Shown: piece by piece, positions 56,751 to 64,000 of the stretch | Layout: the number at the start of each line of letters is the position of its first letter | Position numbering within the stretch: position 1 is the first letter of the stretch | NCBI RefSeq assembly: GCF_002002885.1 | Contig: NZ_CP019510.1 | Coordinates: 930,001 to 994,000 of the forward strand | Source: Janthinobacterium sp. LM6 | GTDB taxonomy: Bacteria; Pseudomonadota; Gammaproteobacteria; Burkholderiales; Burkholderiaceae_D | Direction: 5' to 3' | DNA: 64,000 nt | The notes under the pieces: model-generated | Databases searched by the model: none | The model's input: only the letters and a program-made list of their open reading frames with translations | Told to the model about the DNA's origin: nothing | Translations under genes and position numbers: made by a program

Positions 56751-58100
56751 TTACAGCCTGACGGGTTCCGGCGTGAGAATGTAGCGCGCATATTTGCCAT
56801 CCCCCAAGTCGCAGAAGCCTGCCGCCCACAAGCTGCCATCGGTCTTCTGGATGAAGGAGCATGCGCTGCCAGCCCATGCGGCGGCAATCCCGGTACCGAC
56901 TTGCCGGAAGGCGCCGCGATTGAATTGGCCATCGCCGAACTGGCCGTTGTTGCCATCGCCGCCTGCCCACAAGGTGCCGTCGGACTTGACGGCAAGCGCA
57001 TAATAAGTGCCTGCCGAGATGCTGATGAAGCCATCTCCCACCTTGACCGGCGTGGCGGCAGTGGGCGTGGCGGCAGGCGCCTGGTTGGGCGCGTTGCCGC
57101 CCCAGTTCCACAGCGAATGGTCCGCCTTCAAGCCATAGACCGCATCGTAGCTGGTGGCAATCGCAACATAGCCATCCGCGATCTTGACCGGTGTAAATGG
57201 CTGGTTGGCCAGATTCTGGGTCCATGTCCACACCGAGCCGTCGCGCTTGAGGCCCAGCGACGCCCCGCCACTGCCACGGGCGATATCCACGTAGCCCGTG
57301 TCTATCATGCGCGGCGTCAGCTCCGGTTCGATGGCATTGGGTTGCTGCAGGCTACGCGCGCCCCAGACCCACAGGCTGCCGTCTTTTTTCAGGGCTTCGG
57401 CGTTTTCGCCGGCGACGCTTCTCTCGCCTTTGACGACGACCTTGACGAAATCGCCGCCGATCTGCGCAGGAGTGGCGTTTGAGCCGCTCGTGCCATTGCC
57501 CTGGATGCCTGCGTCATTGCTGTTGCCCCAGCTCCAAAGCGAGCCGTCTTTCTTGATGGCCAGGGTTGCAGCGATGCTGACTGCAACATCGGCGTAGCCG
57601 TCGCCGATCTTGACCGGCACGGGCTGGAGAGGGTTCCAGCCCCAGAGTGTGCCATCAGATTTGAGGGCGGCGTAGCGCCAGCTCAGGCTGGTGACGAATG
57701 CGGCAATCGCTTGATACTCGACGGAGAGCCGGTGCAATGGCGATGCGGCGCCGGCGCTCGCGGACACAGCGCCCTGGCGCGTTCCCGATTGCCCGGTCGG
57801 CGTGCAGCTGAATTGACGCTGCGTGCTGCTACCCCCGCTGAGCTCGGCGATACCGGCGCAGTCCGTCAACGCAAACTGCATCTTGTCCGTCAGATTGCTG
57901 CCGGTAACCGTAAAGGTGGTGGCCATGCCGATATTGGCCTTGGCCGGCGAAACGGCGCTGACCTCGGGCGGCAGGGGCGTTGGCAGCGTTGGCGGTGTTG
58001 GGGGAGGAGCGGGAGGCGATGTTGGTGATGTACTGCCGCCGCCACAGGCGCTCAAGGCGAGCATTAAGCTTGTCGCTGAAATAATACGCAAATGGGCCAT
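56751..58100 (-). CDS. RCC1-repeat beta-propeller lipoprotein
   Basis: A 449-residue lipoprotein with lipobox LALSAC (Cys19), then a Pro/Thr-rich linker (PPAPPPTPPTLPTPLPP) and an IPT-like domain (about 48-120; VSPAKANIGMATTFTVTG). From about residue 130 to the end are RCC1-like blades, each with AALKSDGTLWGWN or a variant such as AIKKDGSLWSWGNS and ALKKDGSLWVWGA. Bacterial RCC1 proteins are little studied and probably bind partners outside the cell. The gene ends 132 bp before the repeat lipoprotein gene, on the same strand, so the two may be one operon. Confidence 0.87.
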   Translation of the reverse strand: MAHLRIISATSLMLALSACGGGSTSPTSPPAPPPTPPTLPTPLPPEVSAVSPAKANIGMATTFTVTGSNLTDKMQFALTDCAGIAELSGGSSTQRQFSCTPTGQSGTRQGAVSASAGAASPLHRLSVEYQAIAAFVTSLSWRYAALKSDGTLWGWNPLQPVPVKIGDGYADVAVSIAATLAIKKDGSLWSWGNSNDAGIQGNGTSGSNATPAQIGGDFVKVVVKGERSVAGENAEALKKDGSLWVWGARSLQQPNAIEPELTPRMIDTGYVDIARGSGGASLGLKRDGSVWTWTQNLANQPFTPVKIADGYVAIATSYDAVYGLKADHSLWNWGGNAPNQAPAATPTAATPVKVGDGFISISAGTYYALAVKSDGTLWAGGDGNNGQFGDGQFNRGAFRQVGTGIAAAWAGSACSFIQKTDGSLWAAGFCDLGDGKYARYILTPEPVRL

Positions 58101-58182
58101 GAAATGAAAATTTATAAAATAACATGATTGTAACTTAAGTCATATTGTCACGCGGCATTATTGTTTTCGGCGTCAGCAAACA

Positions 58183-58208
58183 AAAACGCCACCTGAAGGT
58201 GGCGTTTT
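58183..58208. terminator. Bidirectional hairpin terminator
   Basis: AAAACGCCACC (58183-58193) and GGTGGCGTTTT (58198-58208) form an 11-bp perfect stem around TGAA, with A and T runs on both sides. It differs by two bases from the tRNA-Phe terminator at 59539-59564 and seems to be a duplicated copy. Confidence 0.8.
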
Positions 58209-58231
58209 GATCAGTACTGCTGCATTCTCGT

Positions 58232-58271
58232 TGGCCCGGGGCGGAATCGAAGCAGCGGCACGAGGGTTTGC
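58232..58271 (-). pseudogene. Decayed copy of the tRNA-Phe 3' end
   Basis: TGGCCCGGGGCGGAATCGAA (58232-58251) is identical to the 3' part of tRNA-Phe at 59577-59596, and the next 20 bases match at 14 positions, giving 34 of 40 overall. The T-arm and acceptor 3' strand are recognisable, but the T-stem pairing is broken and there is no 5' half. With its own terminator copy just to the left, it looks like the displaced 3' end left by an insertion into the tRNA gene, or the remains of a duplicated tRNA. Confidence 0.7.
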
Positions 58272-58286
58272 CAAACAAGGCCCGGC

Positions 58287-59429
58287 CTACTTTGCGCTCT
58301 CCATGGATGCCACGGTGTCGAAGATATGCGCCAGCGCGCTTTCCATGGCGCCGGCGGTGGCGTCGCCGCTCTGGTTGGTGATGATGTAGACCCCGAGCTG
58401 ATATTTGGGAACGATGTAGGCGTAGCCTTGCGCACGCGGCACGCCGCCATGGTGGACATAATGCGTGCCCAACTGGCGATTCGTGCCGATGTTCCAGAAA
58501 TAGCCTATGCTGAAATCGTCCTGAAAGCGTAGCAGCGGCTTGTGCGATTCGACGACGGCGCGATGGGCGCTCAATTGCAGGCGCAGGTATTTCGCCATAT
58601 CCGGCATGGTCGACTTCAGGTTGCCGGCGGCCCCCCAGGGCAGTTGTGGCATCGGTGTCGTGATGACGGGATTGTCGCTGTGGTAGCCGGGCGCCAGCCT
58701 GTCGCTATCCCTGGCTGCGATGCTCAGCCTGGTATCGTGCATGCCGGCTTCGCGCGCGACGAATTGCGTGAGCAGCACTTCATATGGCATGCCGTAGATG
58801 GTTTCGAGCGCGTGCGCAACGAGTTCGGTGCCGGCGCTGGAATAGGCGTAGTCCTTGCCAAGCGGACCGTTGATGTTGACTGTATGCAAGTCCTGCCAGA
58901 ATTGCCGTTGTCCGTAGTTGGCGTAGGCTGCGTTGAGCTTTGCCGGCGTGGCATGCGCCGTGAAATCCTGCAATACGGTGTTCACCTGCAATGGCAGCAT
59001 GCCCGGCATATTGCTGGTGTGCGTGATCAGATGGCGCAAGCGCACGGGCTGCCCCTGCGATTGCAGGTTCGGGTAGGCGGCCGGCAGGTATTTTTGTATG
59101 GGATCGTCGAGCGCCGCCTTCCCATCGAGCACGGCGTTCGCCAGCAGCAGGCCGGCAAAGGTTTTGCTGACTGAACCGATTTCATACAGCGTTGTATCGT
59201 TCGGCGGATTGGCCTTGCCGGTTTCCAGCTCGCCTTGATGCAGGATGAATTCCTTGCCGCGATAAACCACGGCTATCGAGGCCGCGTGCAGCAATGTCGA
59301 CTGCAGCAGGGTGGTCGCGGTCTCGCGCATTGCCGCAGGAATGTCATGCGCGGGCGCCGTGGCCGCGGGCTTGCAAGCTGCCAGCAGCAGTGTCATTCCA
59401 GTTGTGATTGCGGCGAGTCTGATCATCAT
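58287..59429 (-). CDS. Class C beta-lactamase-related serine hydrolase lipoprotein
   Basis: A 380-residue lipoprotein with lipobox LLAAC (Cys19). The penicillin-binding/beta-lactamase fold motifs are visible: SxxK at Ser86-Lys89 (GSVSKTFAG), YSS in DYAYSSAGTEL as the second element, and HHGG near the C-terminus as the third, as in esterase-type members. It may be an esterase, D-aminopeptidase or a weak lactamase. ATG at 59429 is favoured, although the frame continues upstream into the tRNA gene. The gene lies between the intact tRNA-Phe and a decayed copy of its 3' end. Confidence 0.87.
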   Translation of the reverse strand: MMIRLAAITTGMTLLLAACKPAATAPAHDIPAAMRETATTLLQSTLLHAASIAVVYRGKEFILHQGELETGKANPPNDTTLYEIGSVSKTFAGLLLANAVLDGKAALDDPIQKYLPAAYPNLQSQGQPVRLRHLITHTSNMPGMLPLQVNTVLQDFTAHATPAKLNAAYANYGQRQFWQDLHTVNINGPLGKDYAYSSAGTELVAHALETIYGMPYEVLLTQFVAREAGMHDTRLSIAARDSDRLAPGYHSDNPVITTPMPQLPWGAAGNLKSTMPDMAKYLRLQLSAHRAVVESHKPLLRFQDDFSIGYFWNIGTNRQLGTHYVHHGGVPRAQGYAYIVPKYQLGVYIITNQSGDATAGAMESALAHIFDTVASMESAK

Positions 59430-59530
59430 GCGCACCATCCAGTGGGGAGGGGCATTCTCGCACAATGGGTCCGGCGGCGACAGAAAAAAGTCACGCGTAT
59501 GGTTTTGCCAGAGGGGGAACGGCGGTGCCG

Positions 59531-59562
59531 GACAAAAGAAAACGCCACCCGAAGGTGGCGTT
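59531..59562 (-). terminator. Terminator of the tRNA-Phe gene
   Basis: On the minus strand AACGCCACC-TTCG-GGTGGCGTT (59541-59562) is a 9-bp stem with a C-TTCG-G tetraloop, followed by TTCTTTTG. It lies 11 bp after the CCA end of the tRNA. Confidence 0.88.
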
Positions 59563-59573
59563 CTTTTTATTCT

Positions 59574-59649
59574 TGGTGGCCCGGGGCGGAATCGAACCAC
59601 CGACACAAGGATTTTCAATCCTCTGCTCTACCGACTGAGCTACCAGGCC
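59574..59649 (-). tRNA. tRNA-Phe (anticodon GAA)
   Basis: A 76-nt tRNA with encoded CCA. The acceptor stem pairs GGCCTGG with CCGGGCC (one G-T pair), the D-arm holds AGCTCAGTCGGTAGAGC, the anticodon loop is TTGAAAA within AGGATTGAAAATCCT, and the T-arm is GGTGGTTCGATTCCGCC. The anticodon GAA gives phenylalanine. A terminator hairpin follows. A degenerate copy of the 3' half lies 1345 bp away. Confidence 0.96.
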
Positions 59650-59768
59650 AAGGCGGCGAATTATAGCAGAAAGACTTTCCACCTGACCAGAGCTGGCTGT
59701 GTTCAAATGCAACAGATGGCCAAAACATAGTGTTTTGGCATCCTTGTATGACCGAAAGGGATGTGGCG

Positions 59769-60539
59769 ATGCAGCGACGTATTGGAGTGCAAGGCCTGGC
59801 GGTGGCGGGTTTGTTCGGTTTGTTGTGCGGCGCGGCGCGGGCCGACGGGTTGGCCGAGCTGAACGCGGCGCTGGCGCGCTTGCAGGGGCAGATGCCGATC
59901 AAGGCGCAGGTCGAATCGAAAACCTGGCGCCGCGAAGGCGAGGGCAAGGCGGCGGAAGAGGATAGCGGCCAGGCCACGGTGGCGGTCGAGGGCGGGCCGG
60001 CGGGCTTGCAGGTGCTCTACAGCAAGGAGGTGCTGGCGAAAGTGGAGGCCGAGCAGCGCGCCAAGGTGAAGGATACGAAGGCCAAGGCGCCGATCGGCTT
60101 TGCGCTGGGGGAAATGAAGGCGACGGAGTTGCGCTCGATGGTGTCGGCGGCGGACACCCTGTCGCGCGAAATCGAGGAAGCCGTGTTCAGCGGCGAAAAA
60201 ATGGATAGTTACAAGGGCAAGCCGGCGCGCCTGCTCAGCTTTACCTTGTCGCTCGACAAGGTACCTGAGAAAGACCGCAAGTATGTGAAGAAGTTTGAAG
60301 GCGGCCTCGAGGTGTGGATCGCCGCGGACGGCACGCCGCTGGCCAGCCATTTCCACGTGGATGTGAGCGGGCGCGCCTTTGTCGTCATCAGCTTTACGCA
60401 AAAGACGGACGAGACGCGCCAGTATGGCGTCAGCGGCGACCATTTATTGCTCCTGCGCAAGGAAAGCAAGAATGCCATGTCGGGCGCGGGCGAGAAGGTG
60501 GAAAGCAAGGTCGTCAAGACCTTGCAATTGCAGTCTTGA
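59769..60539 (+). CDS. Exported protein of unknown function
   Basis: A 256-residue protein with a signal peptide (about 1-25, VQGLAVAGLFGLLCGAARA-D). The mature part is rich in Lys and Glu with a helical middle (VLAKVEAEQRAKVKDTKAKA) and beta-rich end (LEVWIAADGTPLASHFHVDV, RAFVVISFTQKTDETRQYGV). I do not recognise a family; the second half resembles outer-membrane-lipid-handling folds only vaguely. ATG at 59769 is chosen for AAAGGGA upstream; ATG at 59748 is possible. A strong terminator follows. Confidence 0.7.
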   Translation: MQRRIGVQGLAVAGLFGLLCGAARADGLAELNAALARLQGQMPIKAQVESKTWRREGEGKAAEEDSGQATVAVEGGPAGLQVLYSKEVLAKVEAEQRAKVKDTKAKAPIGFALGEMKATELRSMVSAADTLSREIEEAVFSGEKMDSYKGKPARLLSFTLSLDKVPEKDRKYVKKFEGGLEVWIAADGTPLASHFHVDVSGRAFVVISFTQKTDETRQYGVSGDHLLLLRKESKNAMSGAGEKVESKVVKTLQLQS

Positions 60540-60557
60540 CGCGTTGCCGAACCTCAT

Positions 60558-60582
60558 AAGCCGCTGAATCAGCGGCTTTTTT
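60558..60582 (+). terminator. Rho-independent terminator
   Basis: AAGCCGCT (60558-60565) and AGCGGCTT (60571-60578) form a perfect 8-bp stem, 5-base loop, then TTTT. The T-run abuts the TAA stop codon of the convergent lipoprotein gene at 60581. Confidence 0.9.
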
Positions 60583-61012
60583 ACATGGCCGAGCTGCCGC
60601 CCAGGCCGCTCTTTTGCAGCACGCAGCGCCCTGCCTGGCAAGTGGCGCCCGGGTCCGTGATGATGGAGCAGGTCGACATCATGCCGTCCGCCTGCTGCTG
60701 TTTGCGGCTCGCCTCGGCTTGCGCCTGGGCCAGTGCCTTGAGTTTCTTGCCGTCATTGCTTTTGTTGGACCATGCCAGATAGCGCTCGGGGCCGCCGCAA
60801 GCCTTGGCGCCGATGGCGATGGTCTGGCATTGCTGGGTGGAATCGCAAGCGGCGGCGCCCACTTCCGCCTGGATCTGCGCCAGCAAGCCGGCATTGCCGG
60901 GGGCGGGCGGCGCATCATCTTGCGTGGGGGCGCTGCCGCAGGCGCTGGCGGCCAGCAGCAGGAAGCTGGCGCACGCGGCGCGCAGCAGGGCGGAGTAGGT
61001 TGGCGTTTGCAT
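60581..61012 (-). CDS. Small Cys-rich lipoprotein of unknown function
   Basis: A 143-residue lipoprotein with lipobox LAASAC (Cys25). The mature part has six cysteines in spaced pairs (GAAACDSTQQCQTIAIGAKACGG in parts; TCSIITDPGATCQAGRCVL), suggesting three disulfides in the periplasm, and a helical stretch of Ala, Gln and Lys (LKALAQAQAEASRKQQQ). No family recognised. AAGGAC precedes ATG at 61012. It converges with the exported protein gene to the left. Confidence 0.7.
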   Translation of the reverse strand: MQTPTYSALLRAACASFLLLAASACGSAPTQDDAPPAPGNAGLLAQIQAEVGAAACDSTQQCQTIAIGAKACGGPERYLAWSNKSNDGKKLKALAQAQAEASRKQQQADGMMSTCSIITDPGATCQAGRCVLQKSGLGGSSAM

Positions 61013-61220
61013 GTCCTTATCATGTGCCAGGCTTGCGTAAATGGCAAGCGCGATTCGCACTTGGGCAGAACCTTGATCCCGGTCATTTTCCTTATTAACT
61101 AGTCAAAGTTAATATAAATCAACATCCAACCAGCGATGTACGGGTGGCAACCGAGCCGGTGCGCTGCATTCCCGCGCCGGCGCGCGCCGCCGATTCGGGA
61201 ATGTTTCCAGGAGTTAGACT

Positions 61221-62216
61221 ATGCGCCGCACCTTATCCCCCTTCCTCTTCATCGCCAGCCTGACTTTCGGCAACGTGCTGCACGCCGCCGACAAGGAGCC
61301 GATCCAGCCGATCACCGCCGCCAAGGTGGCCGATCCGGCCATGGTTGAGCTGGGCAAGAAACTGTTTTTCGATCCGCGCCTGTCGCGTTCGGGCTTTATT
61401 TCCTGCAATAGCTGCCATAACCTGAGCATGGGCGGCACGGACAATATCAAGACGTCAATCGGCCACAACTGGCAGCGCGGCCCCATCAATTCGCCTACCG
61501 TGCTCAATTCCAGCATGAACGTGGCGCAATTCTGGGATGGCCGCGCCAAGGATTTGCAGGAGCAGGCGGGCGGTCCCATCGCCAATCCTGGCGAGATGGC
61601 TTTTACGCACGAGCTTGCCATCGACGTGCTGGCCTCGATTCCCGCCTACCGCGCGGAATTCCGGCAAGTGTTTGGCCAGGATAAATTGACCATCGAGCAA
61701 GTCACGCGCGCCATCGCCGCCTTTGAAGAGGTGCTGGTGACACCCGGTTCCCGCTTCGATCAATGGCTGTCGGGCAAGAAGAGCGCGCTGACGAAAGACG
61801 AGCTGGCCGGCTATCAGCTGTTCAAATCGAGCGGCTGCATCGCCTGTCATAACGGCCCCGCCGTGGGCGGCAACACCTTCCAGAAGATGGGCGTCGTGGA
61901 ACCGTACAAGACGGCGATGACGGCAGAGGGACGCTCGGCCGTGACGGGCAAGGATGCGGACCGTTTCAACTTCAAGGTGCCGACCCTGCGCAACGTGGAA
62001 TTGACGTATCCCTACTTCCACGATGGCGAGGCGGCGACGTTGACGCAAGCCGTCGACGTGATGGGCCGCCTGCAGCTGGGCCGCACCTTCACGCCCGATG
62101 AAAATGGCAAGCTGGTGGCCTTCCTGAAAACCCTGACGGGCAAGCAGCCGCACATCGTGCTGCCGATCCTGCCGCCATCGTCGGACACGACGCCGCGGCC
62201 CGTGCCGTTTGACTGA
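61221..62216 (+). CDS. Di-haem cytochrome c peroxidase (CcpA/MauG family)
   Basis: A 331-residue periplasmic peroxidase that reduces hydrogen peroxide with electrons from cytochrome c. Signal peptide about 1-22 (ending NVLHA-A). Two c-type haem sites are present: CNSCH near residue 62 and CIACH near residue 212. Other family stretches are GKKLFFDPRLSRSGFISC, WDGRAKDLQEQAGGPI, FKVPTLRNVELTYPYFHDG and GRTFTPDE. The usual family length is 320-350. A 200-bp upstream region lacks a gene. No ccp regulator adjacent. Confidence 0.93.
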   Translation: MRRTLSPFLFIASLTFGNVLHAADKEPIQPITAAKVADPAMVELGKKLFFDPRLSRSGFISCNSCHNLSMGGTDNIKTSIGHNWQRGPINSPTVLNSSMNVAQFWDGRAKDLQEQAGGPIANPGEMAFTHELAIDVLASIPAYRAEFRQVFGQDKLTIEQVTRAIAAFEEVLVTPGSRFDQWLSGKKSALTKDELAGYQLFKSSGCIACHNGPAVGGNTFQKMGVVEPYKTAMTAEGRSAVTGKDADRFNFKVPTLRNVELTYPYFHDGEAATLTQAVDVMGRLQLGRTFTPDENGKLVAFLKTLTGKQPHIVLPILPPSSDTTPRPVPFD

Positions 62217-62225
62217 ATGAGTCTA

Positions 62226-62252
62226 TGAAAAATGCCCGCATCAAGCGGGCAT
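62226..62252 (-). terminator. Terminator of the S9 peptidase gene
   Basis: ATGCCCGC (62232-62239) and GCGGGCAT (62245-62252) form a perfect 8-bp stem; on the minus strand it is followed by TTTTTCATAG. It lies 6 bp after the peptidase stop codon and between convergent genes. Confidence 0.85.
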
Positions 62253-62258
62253 CGGGGT

Positions 62259-64000
62259 TTATTTCAATGTTCTCTGGAACAACTGATAGATGCGGCGGTA
62301 CTCGTCATACCACGCTTCCGGCTGCACGAAGCCGTGGCGCTCCATCGGGTAGCTGGCCATTTCCCAGTTATCCTTTTTGAGCTCGATCAAGCGCTGCGAC
62401 AGGCGCACGGAATCCTGGTAAAACACGTTGTCGTCGATCATGCCATGGGCGATCAGGAGATTGCCCGTCAGTTTATCGGCGTATTCGATCGGCGACGAGA
62501 TTTTATACGCTTGCGGATCGACGTCCGGCGTGTTCAGGATGTTCGCCGTGTACTCGTGGTTGTACGTGGTCCAGTCCGTCACGGGACGCAAGGCGGCGCC
62601 GGACTTGAAGGTGTCCGGCGCGCGCATCAGGGCCATCAGGCTCATGAAGCCGCCATAGCTGCCGCCGTAGATGCCCACGTTCTGGATGTCGCCCTGGTGC
62701 TGCGCTGCCAGCCAGTGGGCGCCGTCGATGAAATCTTCCAGTTCCGGGTGGCCCATCTGGCGGTAGATGGCCGTGCGCCAGGCGCTGCCGTAGCCGAGCG
62801 AGGCGCGGTAGTCGATATCGAGCACGATGTAGCCTTGCTCCACCAGCAGGTTGTGGAACATCTGTTCGCGGAAGTAGACAGGGTAGCGCTCGGTCACGTT
62901 CTGCAGGTAGCCGGCGCCGTGCGCGAACATGACGATGGGATATTTCTTGCCCGCTTCCAGCTGGGACGGGCGGTACAGCTTGGCCCAGATCGGCGCCGCG
63001 CCATGCGTGGACGGCACTTGCACCAGTTCCGGCATGACCCAGCTGCGCGCCTTGAAGGCGTCGCTGCGTGTATCCGTCAGGATATTGGCCTTGCCGCCCG
63101 TCACGGGAATCGTCGCCAGCTGGGCCGGCATATAGCTGGTCGAATAGCGCAGCAGCAGCTTGCCGCCATCGGGCGACAGGCCGAAGTTTTCCACGCCTTT
63201 CAGATTCGTCACTTCGCGCGCGCCGCCCTCTTTGGCCGTGCTGGCGCACACTTCATAGGTGCCCGGCGCCTGCCGGTTGCACATAAAATAGGCAGTCTTG
63301 CCGTCGCGGCTCCATTCGACGGCGCTCACTTCCCACTGGCCTTGCGTCAATGCGCGCGCCGGGGCCGCCCCCGTTTTCGTGTACAGGTGGGCGTAGCCGC
63401 TTTCCTCGGACAGATACCACAGGGTGGCGTTGTCGGGCAGCCAGCCGAATTCCTCGGCGCGGCGGTTGACCCAGGCCGTGTCGCTGATGCGGTGCACGGG
63501 CACGAGGGCGGCGTTGGCCAGGTCGACGTTGGCGAGCCAGCCATCCTTGTTGTCGACGGCGCGGATGCGCACGGCTGCCTTGCCGCCGTCATCGGTCCAG
63601 GCGATGCCGTCGCGCTGGGCGTCGACGCGCACGGCACGGTTGCCTTTCAACGGCGGCAGCTTCTGTTCGGCGCGCAGCGAGGCCAGCGGGTCGGTGGCGA
63701 TGCCGGGCAGGCTGTCGAAAGCGATGTCGCGCACCTGGCCCGTGCGCAGGTCGGCCAGTTTCAGGCTTTGCGCGATCGGCATGTTGCGGCCCACGCGCGT
63801 GCGCTCGTCGTCCGCTTCCGGGTAGCCCGTTTCCGTCACGTAGCGGGCCAGTTTGCCCAGCTTGCCCTTTTCGGCGGCTTTATCTTGCGTGACGAACAGC
63901 AGCCAGCGGCCGTCCGGCGACAGGGCGCTGCCGGAAATGGTGACTTTGTCGCCCAGGTAGATCGGTTCGGGCGCGCGCGTGGCGTCCAGGCGGCGCTCTT
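62259..64000 (-). CDS. S9-family prolyl oligopeptidase / dipeptidyl peptidase (5' end beyond window)
   Basis: At least 580 residues of an S9 peptidase; the frame stays open from the stop at 62259 to the right edge, so the N-terminus is outside. The visible part has propeller repeats (RIRAVDNKDGWLANVDL; LWYLSEESGYAHLYTK; LSPDGGKLLLRYS) and the alpha/beta hydrolase domain: Ser in YGGSYGGFMSL, Asp in GMIDDNVF and His in MERHGFVQPEAW. It resembles DPP-IV/acylaminoacyl peptidase types. The family cleaves X-Pro or N-terminal blocks from peptides. The internal GTG at 63837 is not its start. Confidence 0.92.
   Translation of the reverse strand, partial: ERRLDATRAPEPIYLGDKVTISGSALSPDGRWLLFVTQDKAAEKGKLGKLARYVTETGYPEADDERTRVGRNMPIAQSLKLADLRTGQVRDIAFDSLPGIATDPLASLRAEQKLPPLKGNRAVRVDAQRDGIAWTDDGGKAAVRIRAVDNKDGWLANVDLANAALVPVHRISDTAWVNRRAEEFGWLPDNATLWYLSEESGYAHLYTKTGAAPARALTQGQWEVSAVEWSRDGKTAYFMCNRQAPGTYEVCASTAKEGGAREVTNLKGVENFGLSPDGGKLLLRYSTSYMPAQLATIPVTGGKANILTDTRSDAFKARSWVMPELVQVPSTHGAAPIWAKLYRPSQLEAGKKYPIVMFAHGAGYLQNVTERYPVYFREQMFHNLLVEQGYIVLDIDYRASLGYGSAWRTAIYRQMGHPELEDFIDGAHWLAAQHQGDIQNVGIYGGSYGGFMSLMALMRAPDTFKSGAALRPVTDWTTYNHEYTANILNTPDVDPQAYKISSPIEYADKLTGNLLIAHGMIDDNVFYQDSVRLSQRLIELKKDNWEMASYPMERHGFVQPEAWYDEYRRIYQLFQRTLK

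Noticed and set aside
58252..58290. The decayed tRNA fragment as a functional second tRNA
   Set aside because: The T-stem pairing is broken and no D-arm or acceptor 5' strand can be found.
59430..59618. Upstream extension of the serine hydrolase frame
   Set aside because: It runs into the tRNA-Phe gene and its terminator; the lipoprotein signal begins at ATG 59429.

Overview
The window is GC-rich, densely packed chromosomal DNA from a betaproteobacterium, most likely Oxalobacteraceae (Janthinobacterium/Massilia/Duganella type). This placement is inference from gene content and style: a PEP-CTERM secreted protein, a DUF6701/MshQ-like giant, an Aer-type PAS chemoreceptor, many secreted peptidases, tandem AIM24 proteins and REP-like palindromes. 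No rRNA, phage or plasmid backbone is visible. There is one tRNA gene (tRNA-Phe), one intact insertion sequence and several structured intergenic repeats.

Layout. 1-17.3 kb is mostly housekeeping and enzyme genes: an amino-acid-type periplasmic binding protein, a hotdog thioesterase, a sorbosone-dehydrogenase-like lipoprotein, glutathione-dependent formaldehyde dehydrogenase, a GlxA-type AraC regulator, the DUF6701 protein, a dienelactone hydrolase, an SRPBCC protein, an M28 peptidase divergent from a chloroperoxidase-like hydrolase, a DEAD-box helicase with two DbpA RNA-binding domains, and a chemoreceptor. 17.4-28.3 kb holds a run of small leftward genes (two envelope proteins, MazG-like and GNAT), a P450 divergent from an AraC regulator, an acetolactate synthase divergent from an Lrp/AsnC regulator, a TonB receptor and a NarX/NarL-type two-component pair. 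28.7-34.9 kb carries a PEP-CTERM protein coupled to a subtilisin-like protease, then three tandem AIM24 paralogues. 35-38.7 kb has a crotonase, a GIN-domain protein, a flavin reductase and NADP-glutamate dehydrogenase.

38.9-43.1 kb is the most unusual block: a leftward operon of a Stf0-like sulfotransferase, a polysaccharide pyruvyl transferase, an iron/2-oxoglutarate dioxygenase fused to a Rieske-like domain, and a family-2 glycosyltransferase. The last three genes overlap by 4 bp (ATGA). It looks like a small tailoring cassette that transfers a sugar and decorates a glycan or small molecule with sulfate, pyruvate and oxygen. The Rieske-like domain has Cys where the second His ligand is expected. 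I regard this as the best candidate for an undescribed system.

43.3-52.5 kb contains a DUF819 membrane protein, tRNA-hydroxylation protein TrhP, a berberine-bridge-type oxidase, a TetR repressor divergent from a tetracycline-type MFS pump with two identical 13-bp palindromic operators, a DUF1059 protein and a FadE-type acyl-CoA dehydrogenase. 52.5-58.1 kb is a surface-lipoprotein region: a collagen-like lipoprotein, a complete IS1595-family element with perfect 8-bp target duplication inserted at the T-tract of a terminator, a lipoprotein with PKD-like domains and three 366-bp tandem repeats, and an RCC1-propeller lipoprotein. 58.2-59.7 kb holds a beta-lactamase-related lipoprotein between an intact tRNA-Phe gene and a decayed second copy of that tRNA's 3' end plus terminator, suggesting a relic tRNA-targeted insertion. 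The window ends with two small envelope proteins, a di-haem cytochrome c peroxidase and a truncated S9 peptidase.
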